This document shows, piece by piece, positions 17,904 through 27,127 of a DNA stretch of 64,000 nt (position 1 is its first letter; every line of letters starts with the position of its first letter). The stretch covers positions 199,480 through 263,479 of the forward strand of contig CAVQSI010000037.1 in the NCBI GenBank assembly GCA_963715825.1, read 5' to 3'. The DNA is from Sva-07 sp963715825. Lineage in GTDB: Bacteria; Actinomycetota; Acidimicrobiia; Acidimicrobiales; Ilumatobacteraceae. Position numbers and translations under genes: made by a program. The notes under the pieces are model-generated. The model was not told the DNA's origin. It did not search any database and worked only from the letters and a program-made list of their open reading frames with translations.

Positions 17904-18095
17904 CACGTCAGTGCCGCCGTTCTTGTGACATCTCCAGATAGAGTGCCATTCGGAGTCGGAACGTCCGGCCCCGCAACATGAGCGAACCGTTGTCGGTTGC
18001 CGGTTGCTGAATCCGAACCGCCTCACTGCGCTTGCTGCAGAGACGTGCATGCTGTCGGGTTGACCAACTGGGAACCGGCCGATCGCTCCAGAGGC
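17904..18095 (+). other. rpsO-pnp intergenic region
   Basis: About 190 bp without a credible ORF. It holds AT-richer patches, but I see no convincing -35/-10 pair at correct spacing. It probably carries the pnp promoter or is transcribed through from rpsO. Confidence 0.4.
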
Positions 18096-18115
18096 GCACT
18101 CCCGAGGGGGAGTGC
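18096..18115 (+). promoter_or_regulatory. pnp leader hairpin
   Basis: GCACTCCC and GGGAGTGC form a perfect 8-bp stem with a GAGG loop, ending 5 nt before the AAAGGAG ribosome site of pnp. In enterobacteria pnp is autoregulated through an RNase III-cleaved leader stem; a similar role here is an inference from position. Confidence 0.55.
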
Positions 18116-18132
18116 ACACGAAAGGAGCCCTT

Positions 18133-20592
18133 GTGGCTGACCCAATCATCGTGTCCGGACCCGTGTCCGGAACCGAGAAGACCCTGACCTTCGAGACGGG
18201 CAAGTTCGCCCCCCAGTCGATGGGTGCTGTTGTGGCATCGATCGGCGGGACGAAGGTACTGACCACCGCCAACGCCGCCAAGAGCGTGCGTGAAGGCATG
18301 GACTTCTTCCCCCTGACGGTGGACGTCGAGGAGCGGGCCTACGCGGCCGGCAAGATCCCCGGCTCGTTCTTCCGTCGTGAAGGACGTCCGACCGAGGACG
18401 CCATCCTCACCTGCCGTCTCACCGACCGGCCGCTGCGCCCGTCGTTCCCCGACGGTTTCCGCAACGAGACCCAGATCGTCACCACCGTGCTCGGTGCCGA
18501 CCAGGTCAACCCGCACGACGTGCTCTCGATCAACGCCGCATCCGCTGCGCTGATGATCTCGGGCATTCCGTTCGACGGCCCGATCGGCGCGATCCGCATG
18601 GCCTACAGCCAGAGCGGCGAGTGGATTCCCCACCCCACCTACGAAGAGGCCGAGAACGGCACCTTCGAGCTGGTCGTTGCCGGCCGTGAACTCGACAGCG
18701 GCGACGTCGCCGTGATGATGGTCGAGGCCGGCGGTTCCGAGAACGCGTTCTACTACTACGACGATGGCGCCAAGAAGGTCACCGAGGAAGTCCTCGCCGA
18801 CGGCCTCGAGGCCTGCAAGGTGTGGATCAAGGAGTCGATCGCGCTGCAGCGTCAGCTCGTCGCCTCGGTGATCGCCACCGACGGCCCGATCGAGCAGATG
18901 AAGTGGACCCCGGTCCTCGACTACACCCCCGAGATCTTCGCCGCCGTCGAGAAGGTCGGCAGCGACAAGCTCGCCCCGGTCATCACGATTGCCAACAAGG
19001 CCGAGCGCAACGAAGCGACCGACGCCGTCACCTCCGAGATCGTCGCCGAGCTGTGTGGCTCGAAGGACGCGCCGGGCGAGTTCGCCGGCAGCGAGAAGAT
19101 GGTGAAGGAAGCCGTCCGCTCGCTCAACAAGAAGCTGATGCGTGCCCGCGTCGTCAACGAGGGCATCCGCATGGACGGCCGTGGCGTCGCCGATCTGCGT
19201 GCGATCTCCGCCGAAGTCGGCGCACTGCCGACCGCACACGGCTCCGGCCTGTTCCAGCGTGGCGAGACCCAGGTCATGACCGTGCTCACCATGGCCATGC
19301 CCCGCATGAACCAGATGATCGACTCGCTGTCGCCCAACGACACCAAGCGCTATCTGCACCACTACAACATGCCGCCATGGGCCAACGGCGAAACCGGCCG
19401 TGTCGGTTCGCCCAAGCGTCGCGAGATCGGCCACGGTGCGCTCGCCGCCCGTGCAGTCCTGCCCGTCATCCCGAACCAGGAAGACTTCGCGTACACGCTG
19501 CGCCTCGTCTCCGAGGTCATGTCGTCGAACGGCTCGACCTCGATGGGTTCGGTGTGCGCCTCCAGCCTCGCGCTGATGGACGCCGGTGTGCCCACCAAGG
19601 GCCACGTGTCCGGCATCGCCATGGGCCTCATCTACGAAGACGGCAAGTACACCACGCTGACCGACATCCTCGGCTCCGAGGACGCGTTCGGCGACATGGA
19701 CTTCAAGGTCGCCGGTACCGAGGACGCCATCACGGCGTTGCAGCTCGACACGAAGATCGACGGCATTCCCGCCGACGTGTTGACCGCCGCACTGGCCCAG
19801 GCCCGCGTTGCTCGCCTCGAGATCCTCGAGGTCATGAACGCCTGCATCCCGCAGAGCCGTGACGAGGTCGCCGAGACCGCACCGAAGATCTCCACGATCT
19901 ACATCCCGCTCGACAAGGTCGGCGAAGTGATCGGCCCGAAGGGCAAGGTCATCAACACGATCCAGCAGGAGACCGGAGCCGACATCGGCGTCGACGACGA
20001 CGGTGCCCGCGGCATCGTCACCATCGGTGCCGTCGAGGCATGGCGCATGGAAGAGGCCAAGGCTGCGATCCTCGCGATCGTCGACCCGCCGAAGGCCGAA
20101 CTCGACAAGGTCTACATGGGCCGCGTCGTGAACATCACCAAGTTCGGTGCGTTCGTCAACATCCTGCCGGGCCGCGACGGTCTCGTGCACATCTCGAAGC
20201 TGGGTGGCGGCAAGCGCATCAACTCGGTCGAGGACGTGCTCGAGCTGGGCCAGGAGATCGAGGTCCGCGTCGAGGAGATCGACGACAAGGGCAAGGTCAG
20301 CCTGACCCCCGCCGGCGATCCGCCTCCCGCCAAGGAGGGCTCGTCGTCCGGCGAGTCGAGCGGCTCGTCCGACCGTGGCGAGCGCCGCGAGCGTGCGCCT
20401 CGCAAGGAGCGCTCGAACGACAACGACACCGCAGCCGCCAGCTCGGGTGGTGGCGTCGACGTCGTCGAAGTGAGCTTCGAGGACAGCTTCGATGCCCAGC
20501 TCGCCGACGAACTCGGCGATCTCGGCCCGAAGTCGGAGCGTCCGTCCGGTGACAACGGTGGTCGCAGCGGCGGCCGTCGTCGCCACCGCTGA
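18133..20592 (+). CDS. pnp: polyribonucleotide nucleotidyltransferase (PNPase)
   Basis: An 819-residue phosphorolytic 3'-5' exoribonuclease. The two RNase PH domains flank an all-helical domain. The first contains FFRREGRPTEDAILTCRL, and the second the active-site region SNGSTSMGSVCASSLALMDAG. The KH domain has the GEVIGPKGK loop near residue 600, and an S1 domain starts at VYMGRVVNITKFGAFV. A roughly 90-residue acidic/Ser-Gly tail with an Arg-rich end extends beyond S1, longer than most orthologues. Start GTG 18133 is fixed by AAAGGAG 5 nt upstream. Confidence 0.96.
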   Translation: MADPIIVSGPVSGTEKTLTFETGKFAPQSMGAVVASIGGTKVLTTANAAKSVREGMDFFPLTVDVEERAYAAGKIPGSFFRREGRPTEDAILTCRLTDRPLRPSFPDGFRNETQIVTTVLGADQVNPHDVLSINAASAALMISGIPFDGPIGAIRMAYSQSGEWIPHPTYEEAENGTFELVVAGRELDSGDVAVMMVEAGGSENAFYYYDDGAKKVTEEVLADGLEACKVWIKESIALQRQLVASVIATDGPIEQMKWTPVLDYTPEIFAAVEKVGSDKLAPVITIANKAERNEATDAVTSEIVAELCGSKDAPGEFAGSEKMVKEAVRSLNKKLMRARVVNEGIRMDGRGVADLRAISAEVGALPTAHGSGLFQRGETQVMTVLTMAMPRMNQMIDSLSPNDTKRYLHHYNMPPWANGETGRVGSPKRREIGHGALAARAVLPVIPNQEDFAYTLRLVSEVMSSNGSTSMGSVCASSLALMDAGVPTKGHVSGIAMGLIYEDGKYTTLTDILGSEDAFGDMDFKVAGTEDAITALQLDTKIDGIPADVLTAALAQARVARLEILEVMNACIPQSRDEVAETAPKISTIYIPLDKVGEVIGPKGKVINTIQQETGADIGVDDDGARGIVTIGAVEAWRMEEAKAAILAIVDPPKAELDKVYMGRVVNITKFGAFVNILPGRDGLVHISKLGGGKRINSVEDVLELGQEIEVRVEEIDDKGKVSLTPAGDPPPAKEGSSSGESSGSSDRGERRERAPRKERSNDNDTAAASSGGGVDVVEVSFEDSFDAQLADELGDLGPKSERPSGDNGGRSGGRRRHR

Positions 20593-20639
20593 GCCGAACC
20601 GATCGGGTCCGATGTGACCTGATCGGCCAGACTGAACAC

Positions 20640-21410
20640 ATGAGAATCGGGGTCAGCGGCGCTGCCGGACGAATGGGTCGAACCGTTTGTGCGGCAGTGG
20701 TCGCTGATCCCGATCTCGTTTTCGCCGCCGCCGTCGACCCGTTCGGCGCCGGTGCGACGGTCGAGGGCATCGAGGTGTCCGAACACCTGCACGCATTCGC
20801 CGAGGCCGGCTGCGACGTCGTCGTCGACTTCACGGTGGCGGACGCAGCTCGCCACATCCTGCCCTGGTTGGGCATGCACGGCATCCACGCCGTGGTCGGC
20901 ACCACCGGCTTCACGGCCGACGACTTCTCGTTGTTCGAATCGACGTTCGGCGCCGCCGACGGCCCCAACTGCGTGATCGCTCCGAACTTCGCGATCTCCG
21001 CCGTGTTGATGATGCGCTTCGCCGAGATGGCGGCACCGTTCTTCGACACCGCCGAGATCATCGAGCTCCATCACGACCGCAAGGTCGACGCGCCGTCGGG
21101 CACCGCGGTGAAGACGGCGGAGCGGATGGCCGAAGCCCGTGGGGGAGCGTTCGACCCCGATCCGACGACCGACGAGGTCTACGCCGGCGCCCGCGGCGGC
21201 GAGGGCCCGAACGGGATACGCGTCCACTCGGTGCGCATGCGCGGCATGGTCGCGCACCAAGAGGTCATCCTCGGCGCCCAAGGCCAGACGCTGACGATCC
21301 GCCAGGACAGCTACGACCGCGACAGCTTCATGCCCGGCGTCGTCCTGGCGTGCAAGAAGATCCCCGACGTGCCCGGGCTGTCGAGAACCCTCGACCCCTT
21401 CCTGGACTGA
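20640..21410 (+). CDS. dapB: 4-hydroxy-tetrahydrodipicolinate reductase
   Basis: A 256-residue NAD(P)H reductase of the diaminopimelate/lysine pathway. It has the Rossmann motif GAAGRMGR at residue 7, the catalytic region ELHHDRKVDAPSGTA and the C-terminal cofactor/substrate segment. A -10-like CAGACT 6 nt before the ATG suggests leaderless transcription independent of pnp. dapA lies about 8 kb away in the same window. Confidence 0.95.
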   Translation: MRIGVSGAAGRMGRTVCAAVVADPDLVFAAAVDPFGAGATVEGIEVSEHLHAFAEAGCDVVVDFTVADAARHILPWLGMHGIHAVVGTTGFTADDFSLFESTFGAADGPNCVIAPNFAISAVLMMRFAEMAAPFFDTAEIIELHHDRKVDAPSGTAVKTAERMAEARGGAFDPDPTTDEVYAGARGGEGPNGIRVHSVRMRGMVAHQEVILGAQGQTLTIRQDSYDRDSFMPGVVLACKKIPDVPGLSRTLDPFLD

Positions 21411-21442
21411 TCACGCCTGGGGTCTGACCTCTGGCGTGATCA
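21408..21442. terminator. bidirectional hairpin between dapB and tpx
   Basis: TGATCACGCC (21408-21417) and GGCGTGATCA (21433-21442) are perfect 10-bp inverted arms. The first three bases of the left arm are the dapB stop, and the right arm contains the tpx stop on the other strand. It probably ends both convergent transcripts, although no long T-run is present. Confidence 0.6.
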
Positions 21443-21934
21443 GAGGGCGGCGAGGGCGGCGTCGTAGTCGGGCTCTTGGGCGATCTCGGAGACGAGCTCG
21501 GTGTGCTTCACCGTGCCATCGGGGCCGATCACGACCACCGCACGGGCGAGCACGCCCCGGAGCGCGCCGTCGGTGAGCGTGACGCCGTAGTCCGAGCCGA
21601 AGTCGGACCGGAACGTCGAGCCGACCTTGACGTTCTCGATGCCTTCGGCGCCACAGAAGCGGCCCATCGCGAACGGGAGATCGGCAGACACGCAGACCAC
21701 GACGGTCTCGTCCATGCCCGCGGCGCGCTCGTTGAACTGGCGCACGCTCGTTGCGCAGGTGGGGGTGTCGATGCTCGGGAAGATGTTGAGGATCACGTTC
21801 TTGCCGGCGAACTCACCGGCGTCGAACTCGCCGAGGTCGGCACCGACCAGCGAATAGGCAGGCGCCGAGGCGCCGACTGCGGGGAGATCTCCGGACGTGT
21901 TGACGGGGTTGCCGCCGAGGGTGATTTCAGCCAT
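21440..21934 (-). CDS. tpx: thiol peroxidase, atypical 2-Cys peroxiredoxin
   Basis: A 164-residue peroxiredoxin. The peroxidatic Cys is in PSIDTPTCATSVRQFNE (about residue 60) and the resolving Cys in FAMGRFCGAEGI (about residue 94), the spacing of the Tpx class. It reduces H2O2 and alkyl hydroperoxides with thioredoxin. ATG 21934 gives the family N-terminus MAEITLGGNPVNTSGDLP; the longer open frame upstream is a shadow of the next gene. Confidence 0.95.
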   Translation of the reverse strand: MAEITLGGNPVNTSGDLPAVGASAPAYSLVGADLGEFDAGEFAGKNVILNIFPSIDTPTCATSVRQFNERAAGMDETVVVCVSADLPFAMGRFCGAEGIENVKVGSTFRSDFGSDYGVTLTDGALRGVLARAVVVIGPDGTVKHTELVSEIAQEPDYDAALAAL

Positions 21935-21972
21935 GTGTTCGTTGTAGCAGCAACGACCGGCGAATCGCCCGG

Positions 21973-22614
21973 TCAGGCGCCGCGGAAGTTGCGGAGGTTG
22001 ACGAGCACGACGAGGGCGATCGAGATGCCGACGGCCCACCACTGGTAGCGCTGCAGCCACTCGAGGAAGTCGACCAGCTGCGCCTCGAACGTGCGCGCCA
22101 GCCACCACATCAGCGCCAACCGTCCGGCGATGCCGACCGACAACAGCACGACGAGGCGAACCGGGGGCGTCCGGTGCACGCCGCTGAGCGCGGCCACGAT
22201 GTTCGATCCGGCGAAGAACGGGATCAGGAACCACTCGGCTCTGGCGAACCCACGGTTGAACGTGCCGATCGCTTCAGGGGTGACGCCGAGGTACTTGCGG
22301 AACCACCCGATCGCGTCGTCGTGGTATGCCCGTCCGATCATGTGGCAGACCGCGAACGCCGCCCCGATGCGCAGGAACGCGATCAGGGCGAACGTGCCCA
22401 CCGGGACGCCCGCAGCGAGCGTCAGGGCCAGATACCGGTTGCGCGACGACAACACCAGCAACCCTTCGGGGTTGGTGTCGACCCAGCGAGCCCACAGGCC
22501 GCTCGCCACGTTGGTCATGATCACGAGGCCGACGAACGCGACGAGCGTCAGTGGCGCCCACGCCGGGCGCACGTGTGCGGGCTCGGCGGCATCGATGGCC
22601 GCACTCTCGGTCAT
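21973..22614 (-). CDS. unrecognised integral membrane protein
   Basis: A 213-residue protein with about five hydrophobic segments (near residues 20-42, 65-98, 125-145, 158-178 and 190-207). The loop between segments 2 and 3 has a conserved-looking AYHDDAIGWFRKYLGVTPEAI. The layout is reminiscent of small VTT/DedA-like proteins, but the diagnostic motif is not clear and I do not assign it. ATG 22614 was chosen over a TTG at 22623. It lies 38 bp upstream of tpx on the same strand and divergent from the acyl-CoA ligase gene. Confidence 0.75.
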   Translation of the reverse strand: MTESAAIDAAEPAHVRPAWAPLTLVAFVGLVIMTNVASGLWARWVDTNPEGLLVLSSRNRYLALTLAAGVPVGTFALIAFLRIGAAFAVCHMIGRAYHDDAIGWFRKYLGVTPEAIGTFNRGFARAEWFLIPFFAGSNIVAALSGVHRTPPVRLVVLLSVGIAGRLALMWWLARTFEAQLVDFLEWLQRYQWWAVGISIALVVLVNLRNFRGA

Positions 22615-22677
22615 GGCGCGCAACGGTACCGCCCTCGGTGGACGCCTGCTCGGCGGGGTGCGCTACGTTCGCGCCTC

Positions 22678-24308
22678 ATGCAGGGCCTCATGCAAGACGT
22701 TCCACTCGCGATTCCGCACATCTTCGAACGGGCCGAGAAGTACCACCCGCACAAGGAGATCGTCACCGCCACCGGCACCGGCCTCCAGCGGATGAACTAC
22801 GGCGAGTGGGCTGCCCGAACCCGCAAGCTCGGTGGTGTCCTCGACCACCTCGAGATCTCCGCCGACGGTCGAGTCGGCACGTTCGCGTGGAACACCGCTC
22901 GTCACCTCGAGCTCTACTTCGCAGCGCCGTGCACCGGTCGTGTCCTGCACACGCTCAACATCCGCCTGTTCCCCGAGCAGCTCACCTACATCGTCAACCA
23001 TGCCGACGACGAGGTCATCTTCGTCGACCGCTCGCTGCTCGGCCTGCTCGCTCCGCTGCTGCCGACGTTCGAACGCCTGAAGCACCTGGTGATGATGGAC
23101 GACGGCAAGGGCGACATCCCCGCAGACCTCAACGGCCACGAACTGCTCGACTACGAGGAGTTGCTCGCCGCTGCCGACCCGGTCGAGTTCGGCGTCGACG
23201 ACGAACACCGTGCGGCCAGCATGTGTTACACGAGCGGCACCACCGGCAACCCGAAGGGTGTCGTCTACACCCACCGCTCGACGTTCTTGCACACGATGGG
23301 CGCGATGACCGCCGACAGCCTCGGCGCACGCGAGAGCGACGTGATCCTCCCGGTGGTCCCGATGTTCCATGCCAACGCCTGGGGTCTCGCGCATGCTGCG
23401 GTCGCCACCGGGGCCACCCTGGTGATGCCCGGGCCCGGACCTGTCGGGTCCCGGCGATCGCGAACCTGATCGTGAACGAGAAGGTCACCGTCGCCGCTGG
23501 GGTTCCGACGATCTGGATGGCGGTGCTGCCCGAACTGAAGGGCCGCGACACCTCGTCGCTGCGCAGTATCCCGTGCGGCGGTTCCGCAGTGCCCAAGGCG
23601 CTGTCGGAGGCGTACCGCGAGCAGACCGGTCTGCCGATCTTCCAGGCGTGGGGGATGACCGAGACCAGCCCGATCGCTGCGGTCTGTCGTCTCGACGCCG
23701 ACCAGGAGCTGCTGCCGCAGGACGAGCAGGCCGAACTGCGCACCCAGGTGGGCCGGATCGTCTTCGGCTCCGAGTGTCGGGTGGTCGAGCCCGGTACGAC
23801 CAACGCAGTTCCGTGGGACGGCGAGAGCAGCGGCGAACTGCAGTGCCGCGGCAACTGGATCGCCTCGGACTACTACGACGATGAACGGTCGGGTGAGAGC
23901 TTCACCGACGATGGCTGGCTCAAGACCGGCGACGTCGCCACGGTCAACGAGCGTGGGTTCGTCCGCCTCGTCGACCGAACGAAGGACCTGATCAAGTCCG
24001 GCGGCGAGTGGATCAGCTCGGTCGAACTCGAGAACGAGCTGATGGCGCACCCCAAGATCGCCGAGGCCGCCGTGATCGGTGTTGCCCACGAACGCTGGGG
24101 CGAGGCGCCGCTCGCCTGTGTCGTCAAGGCGCCGGGCGCCGATGATCTCACCGAGGACGAGGTCCTCTCGTTCCTCGAGGGCAAGATCGCCAAGTGGCAG
24201 ATGCCCAAGGGTGTCGTGTGGATCGACGAGGTCCCCAAGACCAGTGTCGGCAAGTTCTCCAAGAAGACGCTGCGCGACCAGTACGCCGGCACCCTCATGC
24301 CGGGCTGA
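22678..24308 (+). CDS. fatty acyl-CoA ligase, AMP-forming (frameshifted)
   Basis: Together the two frames encode about 543 residues of a FadD/AlkK-type ligase: ATP plus fatty acid plus CoA to acyl-CoA. The frame-1 part contains the P-loop YTSGTTGNPKGVVYTHRS. The second part contains QAWGMTETSP, GWLKTGDVATV and the C-terminal catalytic Lys in KTSVGKFSKK. The frame changes within 23428-23452. Two one-base insertions there restore the family-like PGPDLSGPAIANLI; a single deletion is an alternative. ATG 22678 is preceded at 8 nt by TACGTT (leaderless pattern). An in-frame Met three codons later is possible. Confidence 0.85.
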
Positions 24309-24309
24309 G

Positions 24310-24456
24310 GCCCGCAGAACGCCGAGATCACCCGTTCGGTGGCTCGCTGCAGGCTGATGACCTCGTAGGACTGGGTGATGCGGCAGCCGTCGTCGGTGTC
24401 CGCGGGGGACGGGCACTGGTGGGCCTCGCAGTACTCGATCCTCGGTCTCGTCGGGC
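24310..24456. other. gap with a protein-like stretch on the minus strand
   Basis: No complete gene is seen. On the minus strand, about 45 codons read as a plausible peptide containing EYCEAHQCPSPADTDDGC and ITQSYEVISLQRATERV, with several Cys. It has no proper start and no stop before it enters the ligase gene antisense. It may be a gene remnant. Confidence 0.3.
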
Positions 24457-24609
24457 TTGCCAACCGAGCCGACTCGACGATTCCGGAAGGAGTTCGAGTC
24501 GTTCGCGCAGGAGTGGGAACGTGCCCGTGAAGCGATGCGCTCGAACGAGTCGACCGAGCAGGCGGCCTGGACGTCACCGTCGGACTCGCCCGTACACTGC
24601 GGTGTCTGA
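24457..24609 (+). CDS. possible small protein upstream of yihY
   Basis: A 50-codon frame from TTG 24457. It contains an amphipathic helix-like segment, RKEFESFAQEWERAREAMRS, and ends SPVHCGV. Its TGA overlaps the next ATG as TGATG, the geometry of coupled genes, and the residue composition is not shadow-like. No clear ribosome site precedes the TTG and no family is recognised, so it may also be the tail of a broken gene. Confidence 0.35.
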   Translation: MPTEPTRRFRKEFESFAQEWERAREAMRSNESTEQAAWTSPSDSPVHCGV

Positions 24610-25508
24610 TGGATTCGGGCGGAACCACTCCGACGGCGTGGTGGCGGCGCGTGTTCTCGACGATCCGGGAGCTGGTCCGAGAGGTCATGGAGGACGGTGC
24701 GCTCGACGCCGCCGCCAGCGTGGCGTTCTGGTTGCTGCTCAGCCTGCCGGCGACGCTGCTCGCCGGGCTCGCCTCGCTGTCGCTGCTCGGCGACGATCTG
24801 ACCGCCGAGCTGCGCGAGATCACCAACGAGTTCGTCGACCGGGTGTTCACCGGCGAGGCCGACGAGTTGCGAACCACGATCGACTCGCTGTTCGAGCAGA
24901 ACCAGGCGGGGCTGTTCTCGGTGTCGTTGCTGCTGGCCCTGGTGACCGTGTCGCGGGGCTTCGCCGGGCTCATCCGTGCCCTCGACGTGGTCTACGACGT
25001 CGAGGAGTCGCGCGGGTTCGTGCGCCTGCGGTTGGCGGCGATCGGCCTCGGTCTCGGCACGCTCGCCACCCTGGCGCTGTCGACGTACCTGTGGGCCGTC
25101 GCCGACGCGGCGGGTGTGTCACCCGTCGCCCGGATCGTCGTGGCCCTCGCGATCCTCGTCGTCTGGGCGGCGACGATCTTCCACGTCGGCCCGAACCACC
25201 ACACCCCGTGGCGCTACGACCTCCCCGGGGCGGTACTGGTGGCCGTCGGCTGGTTGGCGGCGTCGCTCGGCTACGGGTGGTACATCCAGCTCGCCGGAGG
25301 CGGCAACCAGGCCGTCGGGCTCGCCGGTGCGCTGCTGCTCGGCATGACCTGGGTCTGGATGGTCTGCCTGGTCCTCCTCGTCGGCGCCGAGCTCAACGAG
25401 ATCCTCGCCGATCGTGCCGGCGTGATCAGCGACAACTCCTCGACCCTCGCGCGGCTGGCTCGCGAACGCCTGCGGGAGCTGCGCGACGACGGCGGCACGT
25501 CCGGCTAG
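24609..25508 (+). CDS. YihY/BrkB family membrane protein
   Basis: A 299-residue protein with about six membrane segments and the family pattern: an N-terminal amphipathic helix, DAAASVAFWLLLSLPATLLAG, a roughly 60-residue extramembrane loop, then SRGFAGLIRALDVVYDVEE and a terminal VGAELNEILADR motif. The family was once called ribonuclease BN and is now regarded as membrane proteins of unclear transport role. A -10-like TACACT lies 10 nt before the ATG. Its TAG shares the palindrome CTAG with the stop of the convergent ABC ATPase gene. Confidence 0.88.
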   Translation: MDSGGTTPTAWWRRVFSTIRELVREVMEDGALDAAASVAFWLLLSLPATLLAGLASLSLLGDDLTAELREITNEFVDRVFTGEADELRTTIDSLFEQNQAGLFSVSLLLALVTVSRGFAGLIRALDVVYDVEESRGFVRLRLAAIGLGLGTLATLALSTYLWAVADAAGVSPVARIVVALAILVVWAATIFHVGPNHHTPWRYDLPGAVLVAVGWLAASLGYGWYIQLAGGGNQAVGLAGALLLGMTWVWMVCLVLLVGAELNEILADRAGVISDNSSTLARLARERLRELRDDGGTSG

Positions 25509-26269
25509 AGCCGACCTGCGTCGATCACCCGCTGGAGGAACGCCTGGGTGCGCGGCTCGGTGGGCGTCTCGAAGATGCGCGAGGGCGGACCCTCCTCGAG
25601 GATCCGCCCCTGGTGCAGGAAGCACACGCGGTCGCTGATTTCGCGGGCGAACGCCATCTCGTGGGTGGCGATCAGCATCGTCATCCCGTCGGCCTTCAGC
25701 CCGCGAACGACGTCGAGCACCTCGCCGACGAGTTCGGGATCGAGGGCCGAGGTGATCTCGTCGAGCAACATCACCTCGGGGTTCATGGCCAGCGACCGGG
25801 CGATGGCGACGCGTTGCTGCTGGCCGCCGGAGAGTTGGTCCGGGTACGCCTCGGCGCGGGCGGCGAGTCCGAGTCGGGTCAGCATCTCCAACGCGCTGGC
25901 CCGCGCCTCGCCCTTCGGGACCCGCAGCACCTTGCGCGGACCGATTGCGACGTTGTCGGTGACGGTCATGTGCGGGAACAGGTTGAAGCTCTGGAACACC
26001 ATGCCGATGCGGCGTCGGATGGGGTCGGGGTCGAGGCCGGGCTCGGCGATGTCGACACCGTCGAACAACACTTCGCCGTCGTCGACCGGTTCGAGCATGT
26101 TGACGCACCGCAGGAGCGTCGACTTGCCCGACCCGGAGGCGCCGATCAGCGTGATCACGTCGCCCTCGGCGACGTCGAGATCGATGCCGTCGAGCACCGT
26201 CGTGTCGTCGAACGCCTTGAAGACCGAGCGGAGTTGCAGTTTCAGCAGGGGAGCGGGGCCGTTCGTCAT
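25505..26269 (-). CDS. polar amino acid ABC transporter ATP-binding protein
   Basis: A 254-residue ATPase of the GlnQ/HisP group, with Walker A GASGSGKSTLLRCVN, signature LSGGQQQRVAIARSLAMNP, Walker B VMLLDEITSALDPE and switch His in IATHEMAFA. The spacing MVFQSFNLFPHMTV is typical of amino-acid importers. ATG 26269 overlaps the permease stop as ATGA, so the order is binding protein, permease, ATPase. Confidence 0.93.
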   Translation of the reverse strand: MTNGPAPLLKLQLRSVFKAFDDTTVLDGIDLDVAEGDVITLIGASGSGKSTLLRCVNMLEPVDDGEVLFDGVDIAEPGLDPDPIRRRIGMVFQSFNLFPHMTVTDNVAIGPRKVLRVPKGEARASALEMLTRLGLAARAEAYPDQLSGGQQQRVAIARSLAMNPEVMLLDEITSALDPELVGEVLDVVRGLKADGMTMLIATHEMAFAREISDRVCFLHQGRILEEGPPSRIFETPTEPRTQAFLQRVIDAGRL

Positions 26270-27102
26270 GCGATCGTCGTGGCCCCGGTGCGTCGCCGCT
26301 GGCGGGCGAGTGCGTAGTCGGCGGCTCGCGTGCACGGGATCGTCAAGGCGAGGAAGATCACCGATGCGGCCACGTACGGGGTGAAGTTGGCGTAGGTCGC
26401 CTTGTCGATGCCGGCTTGGCGCAGGATCTCGACCGGTCCGATCAGGCTCACGAGGGCGACGTCCTTCTGGAGGCTGACGAAGGTGTTCATCAGCGGTGGC
26501 ACGATCCGCCTGAACGCCTGCGGCAGGATCACGGTCCCCATCGTCTGGCGGCTCGACATGCCGAGCGATCGCGCTGCGGCCCGTTGGCTCTCGTGCACGC
26601 TGTCGATACCGGCGCGGATGATCTCGGCGGTGTAGGCCGAGTACGACATCACCAGCGTGACCGTTCCCCAGATCAGCGGGTTGGCCCATTCCCGCGACAG
26701 GCCGAGCGCCGGCACGCCGAAGCCGATCAGGAACACCAACAGGATCACCGGGATCCCGCGCAGCACGTCGATGTAGACGATGGCGAACGCTCGCAGCGGG
26801 AACAGGGCCGGGCTGCGGGTGTTGCGGGCCAGGGCGAGCAACAGTGAGACCACCAGGATCAGCGGCGTGGACCAGAGCAGGATCTGGACGTCGAGCCAGA
26901 ACGCCCGCAGCAGTCCGGGAAACGTCTCGCGGAAGACGTCGCCGTCGAAGAACGCCTGGCGGACGCGGTCCCAGCCGGGCGACATCGGAATGAAGATGAC
27001 GAGCGCGCCGACGACGACGATCGTGCTGACGGTGGCAATGACGTTCGACCGCCGGCGTCGAGCGCGCTCGTAGCGCTCGCGCCGGGTCGGTCGAGTCGTC
27101 AT
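26266..27102 (-). CDS. polar amino acid ABC transporter permease
   Basis: A 278-residue HisM/GltK-type permease. A basic cytoplasmic N-terminus (TRRERYERARRRR) precedes about six membrane helices. The family motif DVLRGIPVILLVFLI and the EAA-loop region SQRAAARSLGMSSRQTM are clear. It forms the channel for the substrate delivered by the upstream-encoded lipoprotein. It is separated from the binding-protein gene by 25 bp. Confidence 0.92.
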   Translation of the reverse strand: MTTRPTRRERYERARRRRSNVIATVSTIVVVGALVIFIPMSPGWDRVRQAFFDGDVFRETFPGLLRAFWLDVQILLWSTPLILVVSLLLALARNTRSPALFPLRAFAIVYIDVLRGIPVILLVFLIGFGVPALGLSREWANPLIWGTVTLVMSYSAYTAEIIRAGIDSVHESQRAAARSLGMSSRQTMGTVILPQAFRRIVPPLMNTFVSLQKDVALVSLIGPVEILRQAGIDKATYANFTPYVAASVIFLALTIPCTRAADYALARQRRRTGATTIA

Positions 27103-27127
27103 GAAGTGTGTGTCGAGTCCGGTCGGG

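Noticed and set aside
18003..18092. Promoter for pnp using the TTGACC near 18060
   Set aside because: No -10-like hexamer occurs at 16-19 bp spacing; position and sequence do not support a call.
17908..20586. 892-codon open frame antisense to pnp
   Set aside because: It mirrors pnp exactly, is rich in Asp/Gly/Val/Arg from complementary G/C-biased codons, and has no family motif; the pnp product is unmistakable.
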